Shown: piece after piece, positions 14,524 to 29,500 of the stretch
Position numbering within the stretch: position 1 is the stretch's first letter
How the letters are laid out: every line of letters begins with the position of its first letter
Assembly: GCA_013398175.1 (NCBI GenBank)
Contig: VZRZ01002180.1
Coordinates: 1,190,883-1,254,882, forward strand
Reading direction: 5' to 3'
DNA from: Climacteris rufus
Taxonomy: Eukaryota; Chordata; Aves; Passeriformes; Climacteridae
Length of the DNA: 64,000 nucleotides
Made by a program: the position numbers and the translations under genes
Notes under the pieces: generated by a model
The model's database searches: none
What the model was told of the DNA's origin: nothing
Seen by the model: the letters and a program-made list of their open reading frames with translations, nothing else

Positions 14524-14585
14524 TCACAGCCTCTTGACATAGTTTCCAGGGAAAGTACCAAAGAATTTGGTTCTTCTCGAGGTTC
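14524..14585 (-). CDS. SORBS2: SORBS2 terminal coding exon and stop
   Basis: The coding part is 62 bp, after an acceptor at AATTTCAG, starting in phase 1. It encodes [19 protein letters not shown] and then TGA (14526-14524 on the minus strand). This finishes SH3-3 with its GTFPGNYV signature and is the typical C-terminus of the family. It was found by reading past the SH3-3 exon; it is too short to appear as a separate long ORF. Confidence 0.96.
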
Positions 14586-17500
14586 CTGAAATTAGAAGCA
14601 ATAGATGAAAGATGGGAATAACAACAGAAAATCACTATGTAAGCATGGCCTTAAAATTTTTATGTTTAATATTCCACAAACAGAAATATCTACAGTTCCT
14701 TATACTGTAACTTCCAAAAATTGTTTTTAATTTTATTTGTGAGGTTTAACAAAGTGTAACTGAAGGAAACAAAAAGCAAATGAAGAGGCATATTTGATTA
14801 AACTGTTAGGCCTGATTAAAAGCTGTGCTAAAATTCTTGATACAAAGAAATAATTTAATTTCAACAATATCAAGTCTATTTAAATAATTCAAATTTTTGA
14901 AATATTAAGGACTAGTCATATGATTGAGTTAGCTACTGTGTGCATGAGGGTTTATGAAATGATTAAGCCACCTTATCTTGGCCTGGTTATGCAATCTTCA
15001 TTTGTTTGGCAATACTTGGTTCTCACAAGTGGTCAATGCTGTAGATGTATTCATGTGAGTAAGTTTTAAGTTCCCTGGCTTTTATAAAGAGAGAAGTAAT
15101 ACATAGTCCATTTTGTGTCACAAATTACAACAATGCTGTACAACAAACTGGAGGCATGTGCCAATTTGCATCTATCAATTTTAAAAGACAAAAGTGCAAA
15201 ATCATCTGCTAATTTCAGTGGATTTTGATTGGGATTTCTCCTGATAAAGCCAGGTTCAAGTTTATTACACTGAATGTCAAAAATTAAGTTGTTTGAAAGA
15301 CACTAAACAAAGCAGGCAGCAAAGGTCAGGATAAAAAAAAAAGGAAAAAAGCAACCAAATTAAAACATACCCACAAACCATCCATCATCACATTTTTCCA
15401 TCACATCAATGACATCTCCCTCTCTGAGCTCCAATTCGTCTTCATTCCTAGGAGTATAGTTATATAGAGCCTGAAACCTTAAATAGGACAAATGATGCAT
15501 TTTAAAAAGTAGTAAGAGTTCCTTGCACTTTTGCTGAAGTAAAGGAGCTGGTTTAAACATTAACTAAGAAGAAACACTTCTTGCAAATAGAGGGGAAGAG
15601 GATTTTTTTTTTGCCTGGTGGACTTGAGGGTTAGGAATTTATAGTGACTAAAACCTTCATTGGAAAGGTAACTCATCAGGCACTAAAGACTGGGTTTCAA
15701 GGCAAGCTTGATAGCTGCTCAAACAGTTCCTTAAAAGCCAGATATTTTTCTTTTCTTTTAATTTTAGTGTTATTTTATAGTTGTGTCTGAGCACTTCTAG
15801 AGGAGAGTCTAAATGTCCTAGCCCTGTAAACTTCCATGACCAGCACCTAAAACTGAGGTTCTGCCTTTAAACTCTGTGAAGCCAGTACCACTCAGCACAA
15901 GCAAGGGTGCCCAGGACAGCAGCTCACACACGCTGTCACTGTGGCTGGGGGGTTCCTCAGCTGCTATACAGATAAGCCATCTCTTTCTGAGAGTGAGGGA
16001 GAGGCTTGAATCTTATCAGAGGACATATGGATGGAAACAGTATTCAGACCCTGACCTGTGCCTCTACACCTGGCCAGGGCTGCAGATTGCAGGATGTAAG
16101 GTGGATAAATGGCAAGAGGTGTGCAATTACTAAATGCAGTGTCTTTCATTCCTTGGCAGCTTTTAATTGAAGTTTTTTGAATTGAAAGAATAAACTCTCA
16201 CTAGGGGGAACTAAAGGTTCTTGGGTTGACAGCCCACAGGAAGATTGCTGCACAAGCCCATGAGTCTTGTAGAGTCAGAATCAGCCTTTTTTTTCTAAGC
16301 AATTGTGCCCCAGATATGACTGACTGTGTATAAAGAACTAGGGCACAACTGCAGAAATTGTGAAAAGGAAATAGTTTTAATTTCAAAATATGGAAGCAAG
16401 ACGTTATTGTATGCATTCTTTTCTCTTAAAACAGTTCACTAAGTTTTAAGTCTTAATACCATTACACTTTCCCCAGTAAAAACAAGATAGTTTGCCCATT
16501 AATGTGTTTATCATTTCAGCAAAGTTTTCATAACTTAAATGAGATGCTTATTTTAGTAAAAAATTCCTGGTCCTGAAAGCCCAGTGTGGAAATCTTATAT
16601 ACAGACTGGTATAGGTTTAGTTTAATGATGGCCATCTTGAATAAACTACACTTATTTTTCACATTTCTCATTCTGAGATTAAAAAAGAAGACAATGTTTC
16701 AAGAAAAAAAAAAAATCTCAATTTCTCGTGACTGGCAGTTATCTTCCCAAGCCCAAAAAGTCTATTATTTTACTTACAATTACAAAATGGAAAGCGACTG
16801 GTTGTTTAAGCAATTACCTCTGATAATCTGTGTAGCAGGAATAAGAACAATCTCTCCAAAAAACTAAGTGGCAATAACATTTTCTGTTATGCTTACCATC
16901 GTTCCAGGAAAGCAGATGTAATGTTTCATGAATAGGATTCAAGCCAATTACTTACTCAAATACAGTAACAAGAACTTTCCTATTAGCTCTCTTTGTACTT
17001 TCGAAATTGAATCTTAGGCATTTCTAGATAATACATTTTAAAAACTCCTTTGTAGGAATTTCATTCTCTCTATGCTATTCTAAGACTTTCTTAAGTATGA
17101 AAACTCTACTAGCATTTACAACACTGACAGAAAACATATTCAAAGCAAGTAATGGTTGGTTGGTAATTTATTTCTATTTTTAATTTTAGGAATAAATAAC
17201 TTTAGTCATGAACTACTTAAACTATATTGAACAAAATGAATTAGATAATTAATACTTACAAAACTGGGTTAGGTGCCTCAGTATGCTCAACAATACCAAC
17301 CGGAACTTGTTTTAGTGAGATCAAAACTAAATATCCAAACCTAATAATATATTACCTGTGGTATAGCTATTTGGTAACTTTTCCCCCTCTTTTCCATTTT
17401 CACATGACTAAGGTAAACTTTAAAATATTGTTAGACATTAAGCCTTAGCTACATTTATGAAAAATTATCTAATAGGGCATATACTGAAGTGCTCTGATGA

Positions 17501-20500
17501 TAAAGGAAAATGGCTACTGGTTTCAGTGATATCTGAAACAGGACCAGAGTGCAAGACTGGGGGAGGAGGAAATATTGAAACAATCTTGCCCTAAACTTGG
17601 ATTTTAACAGTCAGTACTGAAATTTACCAAGCACTTACAGTGTGTGTGAAAATAAAACTTGAGTTCTAGGTTCTCCAGTTTTCAGAAAAGTTTTCTTGTA
17701 TCTTATATTTGAATTGCACTTGTAAATCACACCAAAAAGTGTGTGCCTGTGTTCCTGTGATCAACCTTATCAAGTTACTTTTTTTCTGTCTATTCACATC
17801 CAGAACTGTTTTTGAATAATTTGTATCAAGTCAGTAAGCAGATCCGTTGAATCAATGTTAAATCTTTAACTGTCATTTTACTTAGATGTAAAAATGGAGA
17901 GAAAAAAAAAAAAAGGTCAAAATTATTATCCTTTCTAAGTATAGACAATGGAGAACTGCTAAGTTTCCATGTCTATCTGCAATGAATGTAAAATTAAACA
18001 ACTAAGGCTTTGCCCTCTGGGACCATTTTGGATATCTTCCTACATTATACAGTTATCTATAAATCTGTGAAATCTCTTCTAAACTGTACTTGGCAAGTTA
18101 AAAAATTATCTGATGATGTGCTGGCTGTTGCTTAAATGTTAGCTTTTTGTTTAGTAGACAGGAAGTATACTTACGGTTCCCCCCCACCGTGTATGTTTTC
18201 ATGAGAAAGCACAGGGCGCTGTGGCTGAAATGAAATGATTTGAAATGTAATCAAGATTTGCAGTATAAGGTCCAAATTGTTGGATAGGGGTGTGACACAC
18301 AGTTGCTTAAGAGTTCATATTCTACTTTGTGTAAAACAATGGCCCATTCTGCTCCCCACTCCAACTCACAATAAATTCTTAAGAGCCATGACAAACAACT
18401 GAATCTTGGCAGGTTTAAAGAGCTGATTTTTGGAGGTCATAATAAAAACTAAACAAAGCTGTGAACTTTATCAACAGTCCATTCTATTTATAGTATGGTA
18501 CAAAGTTGGAATAGAACCCTGCTGCCTCTTCACTGTGAAACAGAAATGACATTAAAAAAATCAGATGCAATAGATGAACATCATACATTCTTTGGGTGAA
18601 ATATATTTTTAGATAAGCAGAAACAGAATCTCCTATACATAATGGCAGAATCTAAAATATTCATAGACGAACAATATACCAATTTACATTACACACACAC
18701 AGAGTACTAATTTAGCAGGCAGAACATGCTATGATTTAATTAACTCTGATTGATCTCAAGCCATGCAGGCTGTTGGGAGGCAAAGAGCAAAAATTTTTGT
18801 AAGAATACATTTAACTGTGTAAAACTAACAATTAACACTTTTACTTAAGCAGAAAGTAGTTTGTATTTCCAGTGCGTACCTTCTTAATGGAGCATTACTG
18901 ACCTATAAAATTCAATACATCTGGATGCAATTGAGATGAAAAATACTAGCCTTCTACAGAAACCATTTTCTGCTTAGAAAGCTACTGACTTATACTGATC
19001 AGAATCTGGCTGGGACAAGAAAGTGCAGGAGCAGCTGCTTGGGAAAGCTCTTGATATGAGCAGGGATCATATTCTCTGTTGACTGAGGATGCCCTATGGT
19101 CATCTGTAGAGACAAGTCTGGGAACCATATCTGTTTTGGGAGTGTGGATATCAAACATTGCTCATAGCACTTTCTTTCATGAATTGAGTAAACTGCAACC
19201 TGATCTTTAAGCCATGGAATTTGTCTTACTGCCCCATGGTTCTCTCTTGGTTTGACTATTTCAGTCACTCTTTTATCACTCTTGAAGATGATAGTCTTCC
19301 AAGAGAGAAGACAGCAGTAAACAACCCACAGGCTGATGGCAAAAATTGAATGGAAAAGCACAATATGTAGTTTGCTAGGTTTCCCCCCCCCCTTCCCTCT
19401 CAAGTAGTTAATTTATTTTCAGCAGTTTTTATATATACATGCAGAAAAATAATGCACAGTCTGTACTTTATCTTTACAGTCTAGAGACTATAACTTCTTT
19501 TAAAAGGTATAACTTTAAAAAAGTATGCAGGCAGGTAAATTACAGATTTTTTAAAAATTAATATTATTGAATGCTAGGTGGGAAAGATATTTTTAAAGTA
19601 AAAAAAGGTAAACTACTATTTATACTCTTTACTGTCTTCTCTCCCTCATTTAACTCTCCTCTGCCAGTGTACCAGAAAGATGGATAATTTTTACCAAAGA
19701 ATAAACAGTAAAGATTGCAAATTAAACAGTTCTCAGTAAACTTCCTTCAATGGTTGGCTTGTCAAGCAAGAGTGGAATAGTCAAAAAGCTTTGTATTTAG
19801 ACTGGAATCTGACCTTATTTGCTGCTAATCTTTCATCAGGTCTGTAACTGAGCTGAATGCCAAAGATAGTCAGGGATGCAAAAAACTCAGCCAAGGTTAA
19901 GGACTTTTCCTATAAACAATGGAAGTAAAAGTCCTGAATGATGCTACAAATGATTTAATGCTTTGAACATAATGCATGTTCAGGAAGACAGGAAGAAACT
20001 GGGTAGGTTAGTATTCTTTCTCTGCATATGCCTCGTAAAATGTTTTATTGCTAACTACCTACTGTAGAAACAAATAATAAGAATCAAGGTGACTGATGAT
20101 TTTCAACTCTGTTATTACCACAGAGAAAACAATCTTTTGACAAAATTACAATCTTAGAAAAATAGGGGGGGACAATTGGTGGTATGTCTGAATAGGTGGA
20201 CCTTGGAGCTTGCTCTCTATGTGGATGCACTCCACAATAGTACACCAGCTGACATCCAGAAGCTTTCTCCCTGTTTTTTTTCCCTAAGCTCTCATTCCCT
20301 CATATGGTGGCTTTGGCTAGACAGGCTAGACAGGGGACTAGTTAAAAAGATTTCTAGTTTTCAACTGCACCTCAGTTTACTAGACTATCCTATTTCCTGG
20401 GATATATTGCAGGACCGAATCCCAAAAACATTAAAAAGTGTGCAATCAAGTCACTGGTCTCAGCTGTTTGCTTGATTTTCATGCATGATTGATAACGAAC

Positions 20501-23500
20501 TTGCATATAAAAGTTCTGTAGAGTCCTGAGCATGCAAATCAGGTGCACAATATGTGCTCTTGTACTTTTGGAATTAAAGTCATAAATACACCTTGACCAA
20601 TATACTCCTCTTAATATATTGGCTATATGTCATTCATTTGGAGTAATGTGCAAAATTAAAATAGGGCTTAATCCCTTTTTTATGGCTCTCATTCCTTGTT
20701 GGACTTTCTGTGAGATGGTGTTTGTCTGCTACTACAAGGATCCTGGCCTTCCTAGGATTGACCTGTCTTTCTCCATTGATGAAGAAAAGCACTGTCCCCT
20801 CATACCTGGTAGCATATAGTGGCCTGCCAAAAAGCTAAGACTTTGAAAGTTACACAGACCTGCATTTCTTAAACTAAAATTCAAATTTAAAAAAGGGAGC
20901 CACCAGAAAGATGATCACCTAAAACCAGCAGCAACAGCATGGAAAACAGTTCATCCTGTTAACAGAGCCAAATGTTAAGAAACCAATGCAAAGGACAAAT
21001 AAATCCTAAGCTGAAAGTAAAACATAACCCATAAATTCTCATTCTCATATTGTTTAGGTTGACAGTGGGGTTTGTTTGTTTGTATTTTTTTCCCCACCTT
21101 TTTTTCACAATATAGATAACTTTTTTGAGCAAAATCCATGCAAACTCTAAACACCCTGACTTTCTGGCCAGGTAAAAATATTAGAGATAGGTTACAGTTC
21201 TGTTGCAGATAGGAAAGGAAAGATTAAAGAGTATTAAAATCTGGAAAGACATTGCTGAGATAAAGAGGACAGGATTGAGTGAAAAAAATATAGCAGGAGC
21301 AAAACATTTTGAAAAGGAGGACATGTATTCAAAACCAAAAATTCAGTCTGTATACATGAAAAAGCCTGTACACATGCAATGAAATAAAAATTTTTCACTC
21401 TTAGAAGCTGTAATTTTAATAAACTAGAAATGCTTTGAAACAGATGAGTAATTTTAATAAAACCAGACTAAGTATCAAGAACTTTGATCTCTTACATCTT
21501 GTAGCACTGGAAATACCATACAGTACTGCAGAGATACAACACACTAATGAATTTATATAATAAGTTTTGGGACACGCAGACCTGTTGCCTTTACTAGCTC
21601 ATAGCACAGAAGCACAACAGGAAAAAAACACAGCATACTGATAGTATTGAGACACTTGGGCAAAAGCAAAATACTGAAAGACTAGACACTGAGCTCCTTG
21701 TCCATGGAAATGCTGTTATTGCACACTGGGCATCCAGTACCATACCCTGTGTGAATAGCTGTGACCTCTGACAGGTGAGCTGCAGGATCCCTTAGTCATC
21801 ACTGGGCTACGAGGAGGTTTACCCATAACAAATATCTCCCTCTTTAAATTAGCCTAGAAGAACCACAAAAACTTTGTCAAGTGAGAGTTTAAGAATGAAG
21901 CATCATGGGCTTTTTGTTGCTTCATCCATACATGCAAACCAGACATGCTTTTCTTGATAACAAAAAAGCAACTGTTACAGGTAGAAGGAAGGGTACTATT
22001 AGTATACAGTATTTTCATTGCTACCACTGTACCTTTTTCTTCCAAGGGTTTGCTGCTCTGGCACATGCCCTTACATGTTAAAATGCAAAGATTAATCACA
22101 TATAGCATATGCACTTGGAACAGTTATTGCATTTGTACCCCCTAATATAGCTCAGATAGTAACACAGAAAAGCTCAATTGCACAGAGCAGAAATGCTACC
22201 TTAGAAATACCAATGGCAAATGTTGTAATTGCTTGCTGTTAAATGGAACACACTCCTTGGATTTGTATTTAGAAAGCAAGTAAATAATTGGTTGAAAGTA
22301 CTTCATGAAAATATCCTCATTCAGCTCTTAAGGGGTGTGTGTGCAACAAATGTGATTTCTCATGGGCAGGGGTGAGTTGGGGGGAATGTGAGGAGAGTGG
22401 AGTGCTGATATTGGAAACCTTTCCTTTGGTATTTGTGCCTGTAAGTAGAATGTCAAAAAACAGAAAAAAAGCCCCCTCTTAGGATAGGGGTGAATAAGAA
22501 AAACAGAAAAAGGATGCCAAGAGAGGACAAGGAGGCAGAAAAATACCAGCATTTCTCCTTAGGATGTGTCATCATATGTCTTCTTTTGGAGGACACATGC
22601 CTCCCACCACCACAGTGCAAAGTGACACTTCCCATTGCCCAAATCCCTGGTCATGCTTATACTTTTGAGCCACATACCAAATATATATATATATATATAT
22701 GTATGTACTTTTAAATTGACAAACATTATTGAACTATCAGTATACAGCTTCAAGAACTCTCTGAAGAACCTCCCTTCACCTGTCATAGTTGAGAATTCAA
22801 AATGTTTTGTTCTTTCTGCTGTGGCAGTTGAGAGCAGAACTTAATCATGGGCAACATGCATAAAGAGGATACTAATTGTCCTGTCTTCTCAAGCCCAGGC
22901 TGTAGAATAAATAGCAAGAAATGATGACAGTCAAAACCTGGTTATACTTTATACTATAGTTTGATCCAACTCTCTATTCTGGAAGTGTAATCAGTGTCGA
23001 CTGATAAAAATGTCTATCATTGGTAGGAGTGTAATTATTTTTACAATTTTCAAATACGTAAGTCTATACTGATGGAGTTTATAAAGGAATCAGTTCCTTA
23101 GATTAAAAAAATTATCCAGATTTGAAATGGTTTGAAAACAATAATTAAGAGCTAGAACTCTGAAACAAGGCCTGCTCTTGTGTCTGCAAGATGGAGTCAC
23201 CCCTGTGGTTACTTGCTGTCTTGCCTTCTGCCTTGCCCAATTAAGAGCAATACACTGCCTTGGAGGTTCCCTGGGGCCGACCTTTGAACTCTCAAAATAT
23301 ATATTTCTTCTATTTATTTTCAGCTAGGATTAACATACCTTGCTCAAACAAAGGCAAAAAAAGAAATTCCAGTATAGATGAGGAATTTTCGGAATTTTTC
23401 TGGTTAGGCTAAGAAGAAGCACCAAAAGCATTGTACCAACTGCTAAACTATTAAAAATTGCAGAAACAAGCACAGTACTCTGTTTTACCCCTTCTTTAAG

Positions 23501-26500
23501 GTGGAACATACGTAAACCTATGATAGATTCATGCCCTGGAAAGAAGCTTTATGTCTCTTCCCTACTTCAGAAAAAAACAACAGATCTGTTGATCCTATGA
23601 TTTCCTTAAGTCCATTATGTCTGTGTTTTCTGTGAATGCACATTGTAAGATGGGGTAGATTTAAAAAAAAGAAAAAAGTATTTTTGGCATAAATGTAATG
23701 ATCACTCTTCTTGGATAGTTTCTCTTTACATGACTTTTTCTCCTTTTCATGAGAAAATGAATCTTCTGGAAGTCAGCACTGGAAATTATCTTTGTTCGTC
23801 TGGAGCAAGTTTTCATTTTTCTGCCACAGAGCTTCAATGCTGACTCAAACTGTAGTCCTGAAGAGGGAATAATCTTTGTCCAGTCCTTGACTAGCAGAAT
23901 GGGTATTCAGAACATGACCCTCTGCAGCGGTGCTTTACTGTGAAATTTATGACTGTTCTCTCCAATGTTTGGATTGAAATTGAAAACAAACCCACAAATA
24001 CTATCTAGTTTCTGCATACTTGAATACAGTTCTGTTTTGCTCAATTAAATAAGTTATATTGCTGTCTTGGAATGGACTTGAAATTGTTTGAAGGTTTTCT
24101 GCTTTCCCAAGATTGGTATCTCCTTAAGCTATTTTATTGTATCATAATGGTTATAGTTTTACCTTCTGTTTCATTTGAAAAAGGCCTATCTTAATATTCC
24201 GTGTGTTATGTTATTTAATATTAGTAAAGAAGACAGTACATCTGAGAACATCAAACTCAGTGTTAGCCTTGCAGTTTTTTAATATACATAAAGATTTGCA
24301 ACAATCCATACTCAAGAGGTGCAGTTACCTTTAACTGTGGTGAGTCTTTCTCCTGCTGATGTAAGGGTTTAGAGAGGAGAGGAGGTGAGAGGGAAGCAGT
24401 AGACAGGGATGTTGTAGGAACGGAGTGGGAAGTAGGTGCCTTGGCAGAGGGAAATGGAAGATTAGAAGAAAAGTGGAAAAGAGGATCAGTCTACTGATGT
24501 TCCAGCAGCAAGTAGAGCTGGCTTAAATGTTTACAAAATATTAGAATTAATTGTGCTATAAAACCAGCTGTGAAGGATGTCAAGTGTTCAATAAAAAGAT
24601 ATGTAACTAACCCAAACAATCACAAATATCATGCTAATTTTATTATTAGTAATATACTTTTCTGGAAGAAATATCTTGCCTCAGAAATCATAAAGAAGTT
24701 GCCATTTGTGGCCATGGGTTTCACCTCTTTTCTTTTCTCCTATGTTTTTCAGGTTATTTAAGGGCAGAGGTAGTCTGCAAAATGTAATTAAATAGTTTAA
24801 CATTTGGCCTAAAACATATTGTCCTAAGCACCTGACTTGCATTTTGACAGCCAAAGCAGCTGCCTGAACAGTCTGTTGAAGTAAGTGCTGGACAGAAAAA
24901 AATCTATTCTAAAACTTTGCCTAGAAACCACACAAACTGCGTAGTTACACTGTGGTATTTAATGGCCAGCACACATTTGGGACAGTTCAGTGATGTACTG
25001 TCCCAAAGAGGAACTGGGGAGGGCTTCAGGAGGAAGCATTTGTCTAACTGCCAAACATAATCTGATCTGTTAGTGTTAATCACATTCTCGTAACAGAGTC
25101 TGCTATAAATATGTTAGCTGGTGAAGTGACACATGTGAAGCACAAACCACAGAGTCTCTGCAGGAGGCATGTCCCTCCCTCTGGAGGCTGTTAACAGCAT
25201 TTGCTTGCTGAGGCCTCTCTCCCAAAAGGGGCAGCACATAATGGGCCAGTGAGGGAAATGTTCATTGGTTTTTCATATCAGAAGCTCCTTGGCAATCAAC
25301 AAGGACAGGAGGGAAAGGACCAGCACAATCAATGCACCATGGAATTTACAACGGTGCACATGCCTGCTTCTGAGATGGAACTGTCCCCTAATGCTGGCAA
25401 TTTTAAATCATAAAATCACAGAATGGTTGGAAGGGACCTTAAAGATCATCTAGTTCCAACTTCCCTGCCATGAGCAGGGAGGCCCGGAGCTCAATTTTAT
25501 CAAATGCAATTGTGTAAAACTGTGCCTGTGCACAAATGCAAACATGTAAATACAAGAAAAGACAGAGAATAATTATACTAAGTTATCTGAACACAGAAGC
25601 CAGGGTTGTCAGAAATTAAAATACCTTATCAATATTTGGTGAAGTGTATCCTTCAAAACAATCCATAGAACCTTCTCCACTTGCTATAGGGAATTCTAAA
25701 TTGTCATCCTCCTCTATATAGAGTCTTGTCAGTTCTTCTGTTGTGTCTTGTGCTCCTCCATAGAAATCTGATTCTTGAGGCTTTGAGTGATCCCCTATAT
25801 TAAGTGACAGATCTGCAGTAGAGATTTCCTCTTCGTTCTCAGCAGTTGCAGCTAGGCCTCTGGACACAGAACCACCTTCATATGGTGAAGGGATGTCACG
25901 GATAGGGCCACATTCACCTCCTCTTGTAGTATCTGACAGGTCTCTAGGTACTTCAATAACTAAAGGGTCAATTATGCTTTTTAAGTCTATATCTCCTGAC
26001 TTGGTATTGTTGCTGACATGCTTATATGTTATGTCATGAGATGACCCGGCTGAAGATGAGACAGAGGGAGATAAAAGAAAGGACAGGGGAAGATCTCTAG
26101 AAGAGTTGAGAGACTCCTCTGTATTTGGAATAAAATGATCATCCTTAATGTGGTGAATGCTATTACTTGAGGAGATTGCTACAGTTTGGGAGGTTGCTAA
26201 TGCCAAAGAATTGAGTTCTTCTAAGTCACAAAGAAAACTGTCTGGAACTGACGGAGAAGTTAAGTTGCACATGCTCGAAGATGAAAAACCAATAGTCCTT
26301 GAAAAAAAGTCACTACTGGCAGCCGGGAGAATCTTTTGATCAATGTGTGACCAAGAGGAGGAAAGTTGTCTGGAAAGTGGGGTCAATGCTTGGGAAGGCA
26401 ACTTCAAAAATAAGAAAAACATGGGAATTGAAATAAATAAGCATGACAGAGAATTAGGATATGAGTAAACTGGAAAAGAAAAATGTCTGTGCCATCATCT

Positions 26501-29500
26501 GAGTTACAGGGTACAATTTCAGTGACCATGGGTGTCTGAAATCACTACTACGTGAATCAGAACAGCAGGAAAGGCATTTGAAACATGAAACTGTATCAGG
26601 TCCGGGCTTAGGGCATAAATGTCAAACATTAAGACAGATCTGAATCATTACATTCATGAAGGCAACTGCATTTGATCTGCTAAAGTTACGTTGCTTATGG
26701 TGCTCTGTTAGTGAGCCTGTCACAGGTTATTAAATCATACAATTAATATTAATGAAATTTTCGCAAACCCATTACTGTTATTTTGAGAATAGTATTTTCA
26801 GAAGCACACTTCAGGTGTCATTAAATATTTCTATCCAAGTATAACAACTGAGGTGATTTCTATTTATTCAAATGTTAATATTTCTACTTTTTCTTAGTAC
26901 TTCTGAGTAAATGCTTAAGAAACATCTTTAATACATTGCATACTTTTATTAAGGCATGAGCAGCTACAGAATGCATTTGTTTTTCAAAAGTAACCCTATT
27001 AGTTCAAAATTATGTCAACATTTGTGAAAGGTACATTCAATTTGAATTGGATGTAGGCAGTCAACAATGCTTTTAAAATAGTGACAGCATAGTACACAAC
27101 AGTATGCTTTGAGTACCGTTGCACAATATTGATTGAAGTATCCTGCTGGTAAAAGAAACGTCCTTTTCTAAGAATGAGAGACTGGTGAGTCATACGTACA
27201 CGGCATCAGTAGAGATCCATTGCTTCAGTAAATACTGAAAATGCATTTTTGTTACTATTCATCCTCATAATTAAAATTGAGCAAAAAGTACTTTCATCTC
27301 ATTGTTAGAACTATCCAGAATAATTAGATGTACACCTCTAAGTTACCGGGACTAGTATAGACTGTAAGTATTAATGTAGTAGAGCAAAATAATTTCAAAA
27401 GTCCAAATTAATGTTGCAGAATAGGAAGGTTAATTTACTTACCTTCTGCTTGAGTTTTCTTGAGGCAAACAGTTTTATATTATAGTTAGACAAAACTTTG
27501 TTACAGAGTCTTCTGTACCAAAGTAAACAGTATAGACTGATACGATTCAGTCTGCTAAAACACAGCTAGGCTCTTACAGCAATACTCAGTCTCTTTCCCT
27601 CATCTTTCCTCTTGAACAAGGGTCCCTAACCCATGGTTTTAAGGTAAATAATACTGCCAAGGACACTTGGCCATTTTTACTTTCCCATGGCTATAAACTA
27701 GATCTAAAGATACAGATAGATTAGGCCAAGTTATGGAGAGCAAAACTTGCTCATGACTTATTTATTTTACTGCCATTAGGCCAGAGAAGTTAAGTGTAAC
27801 TGCTCTAACAACAAGGAGTGATATGTAGTAAAAAACCCCAAAGTGGTATCAAAAAGTGTGGAAAACCCCAGTACACCTTCAGGACTGCTGAAGTTCTTCT
27901 AGGTAGTCAGGAACAACATGTCTTCTTCCATGGTATTGCCATTTCTGAATACAGTTGAATTCAGAAAAAGATGTCTAAGAGTCTCAGTAGAAGCTGGGTT
28001 ATTTTATTTTTTAATCCAGTTATTGCAGAAGTATCCTATTTTAAAAAGAAAGCTTCTACTACTTTCCTTCTCTCCTGAACTAACTTAGTAATAACTAACT
28101 TAATAATAGTGGCAGGATGGTTTTGTAATATGGATGTAAATGCTCTGAAGCATCACCTGTGCTCAGTTGCAGGATACCTTAGAGACAAGACTGCTCCACA
28201 GAAAATGGGGAGAGGCATCTCCAAATACAGAGAGATTTCTCTGGAACATGGAGCATCTAAGCTGCCTCATACTCTTGACTTGCCCTCAGGACCCTCTGGA
28301 TTCTTGTAACAATAAGGGACCCCATATTATTAACACTTCAGTCGGTAGCTACAGAATTTGATGCTACTTGAACACTTTGTTGGAATAGAAGAGAGAGGAT
28401 CTCGTTCGCTGTTGTGACACATTCTGGAAAATCAGACAAGACCTGTTCTAGCAACTGTCCTAAACCAACTAATATTTAGTCATAAGCAGTACTTTTAGAG
28501 GTTCCTGGTTACTGGTGCCTATAAATGACAACCCCAAAGTAGTAAGTAAATGCGGAACTTATTTCAAAGTTGAAGCATGTGGATGGCCACTAAGTATGCA
28601 AGTAGAGAGAAGAAGAAAAGGGGACAAAACCAAATGAAACACATATTAATAGCAGGATAAGAAGTTTATAATTACACACAAACCCCACCGCTCAGGCTGA
28701 AGAGAGAAACAACAAAGGTAAAGAGGAAGATCTAGAAAAGCTTCCATCTTGAGCATTCAAAATAATCAATAATATGGTAATGCTAAGCACAGCTTGTATG
28801 CAGAAACCTTATTTTCTATCACTGCCAAAGCTGTTATGTTCCCTGCACACGTGACTGCAAAGCCTCATGAGTGAATGATAAACCAAAACACAGGAATCTT
28901 TTCGCAGCATCCTGTAGTATGATTTGTGGTGGTCATCTAGACTAGGAAGGAAAACAATTCAGAACCTACAACACACATTTGGTGTGAAAAATATACAACC
29001 ATAAAGGTCTGAAGCCAAGTTCATTGACAATGTGATGACAATCCTCTCACTCCTAAATGAAACAATACTGTCACTGTTGTACCACTCCAAAGAATGTACC
29101 AACAGCCTCCTCCTAGACTGTGAATGGCAAAAGGAGGAAGGTTTTAGTACAGAATCACTGGCTTCAAAAGGTACAGAACTGGTCTTGGCAAGCTGTGTCC
29201 TGCATGCTTATTGGACTGTAGGCTTTTAGGATTACAGATGTGTTACGGGAATGTCTTCACACTGTACTGTTAACAGTCTGCTAAACATACCCTTAATGCT
29301 CAAATTCTTTCTAAGATTCCCAAATAAATTTTGTTCTGTTGACTTGACGTTTCTGCCCAAATTTTGGCTGGTCCTACTCTCAATAATGTAATAGCCAATG
29401 AAGAAAAGAGCATAAATCCTGGCAGAATATGAGACACACTTAGCTATTAAAAATAATTTACTAACAACATAGTAATGCAATTCTACCTATGCAGGAAAGA

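Larger units (their letters stand above)
18225..25624 (-). other. SORBS2: SORBS2 intron between 777-bp cassette and 50-bp exon
   Basis: The largest stretch in the 3' half (7.4 kb). It contains an (AT)10 microsatellite at 22681-22700 and a truncated CR1 at 25405-25482. ORFs at 18999-19403 (minus) and 20176-20475 (plus) have no family resemblance or suitable splice context. No further SORBS2 exon seen. Confidence 0.8.

Noticed and set aside
18999..19403. Minus ORF of 134 codons in a SORBS2 intron
   Set aside because: No family resemblance, no phase-compatible splice pair seen, and a C-rich run near its start.
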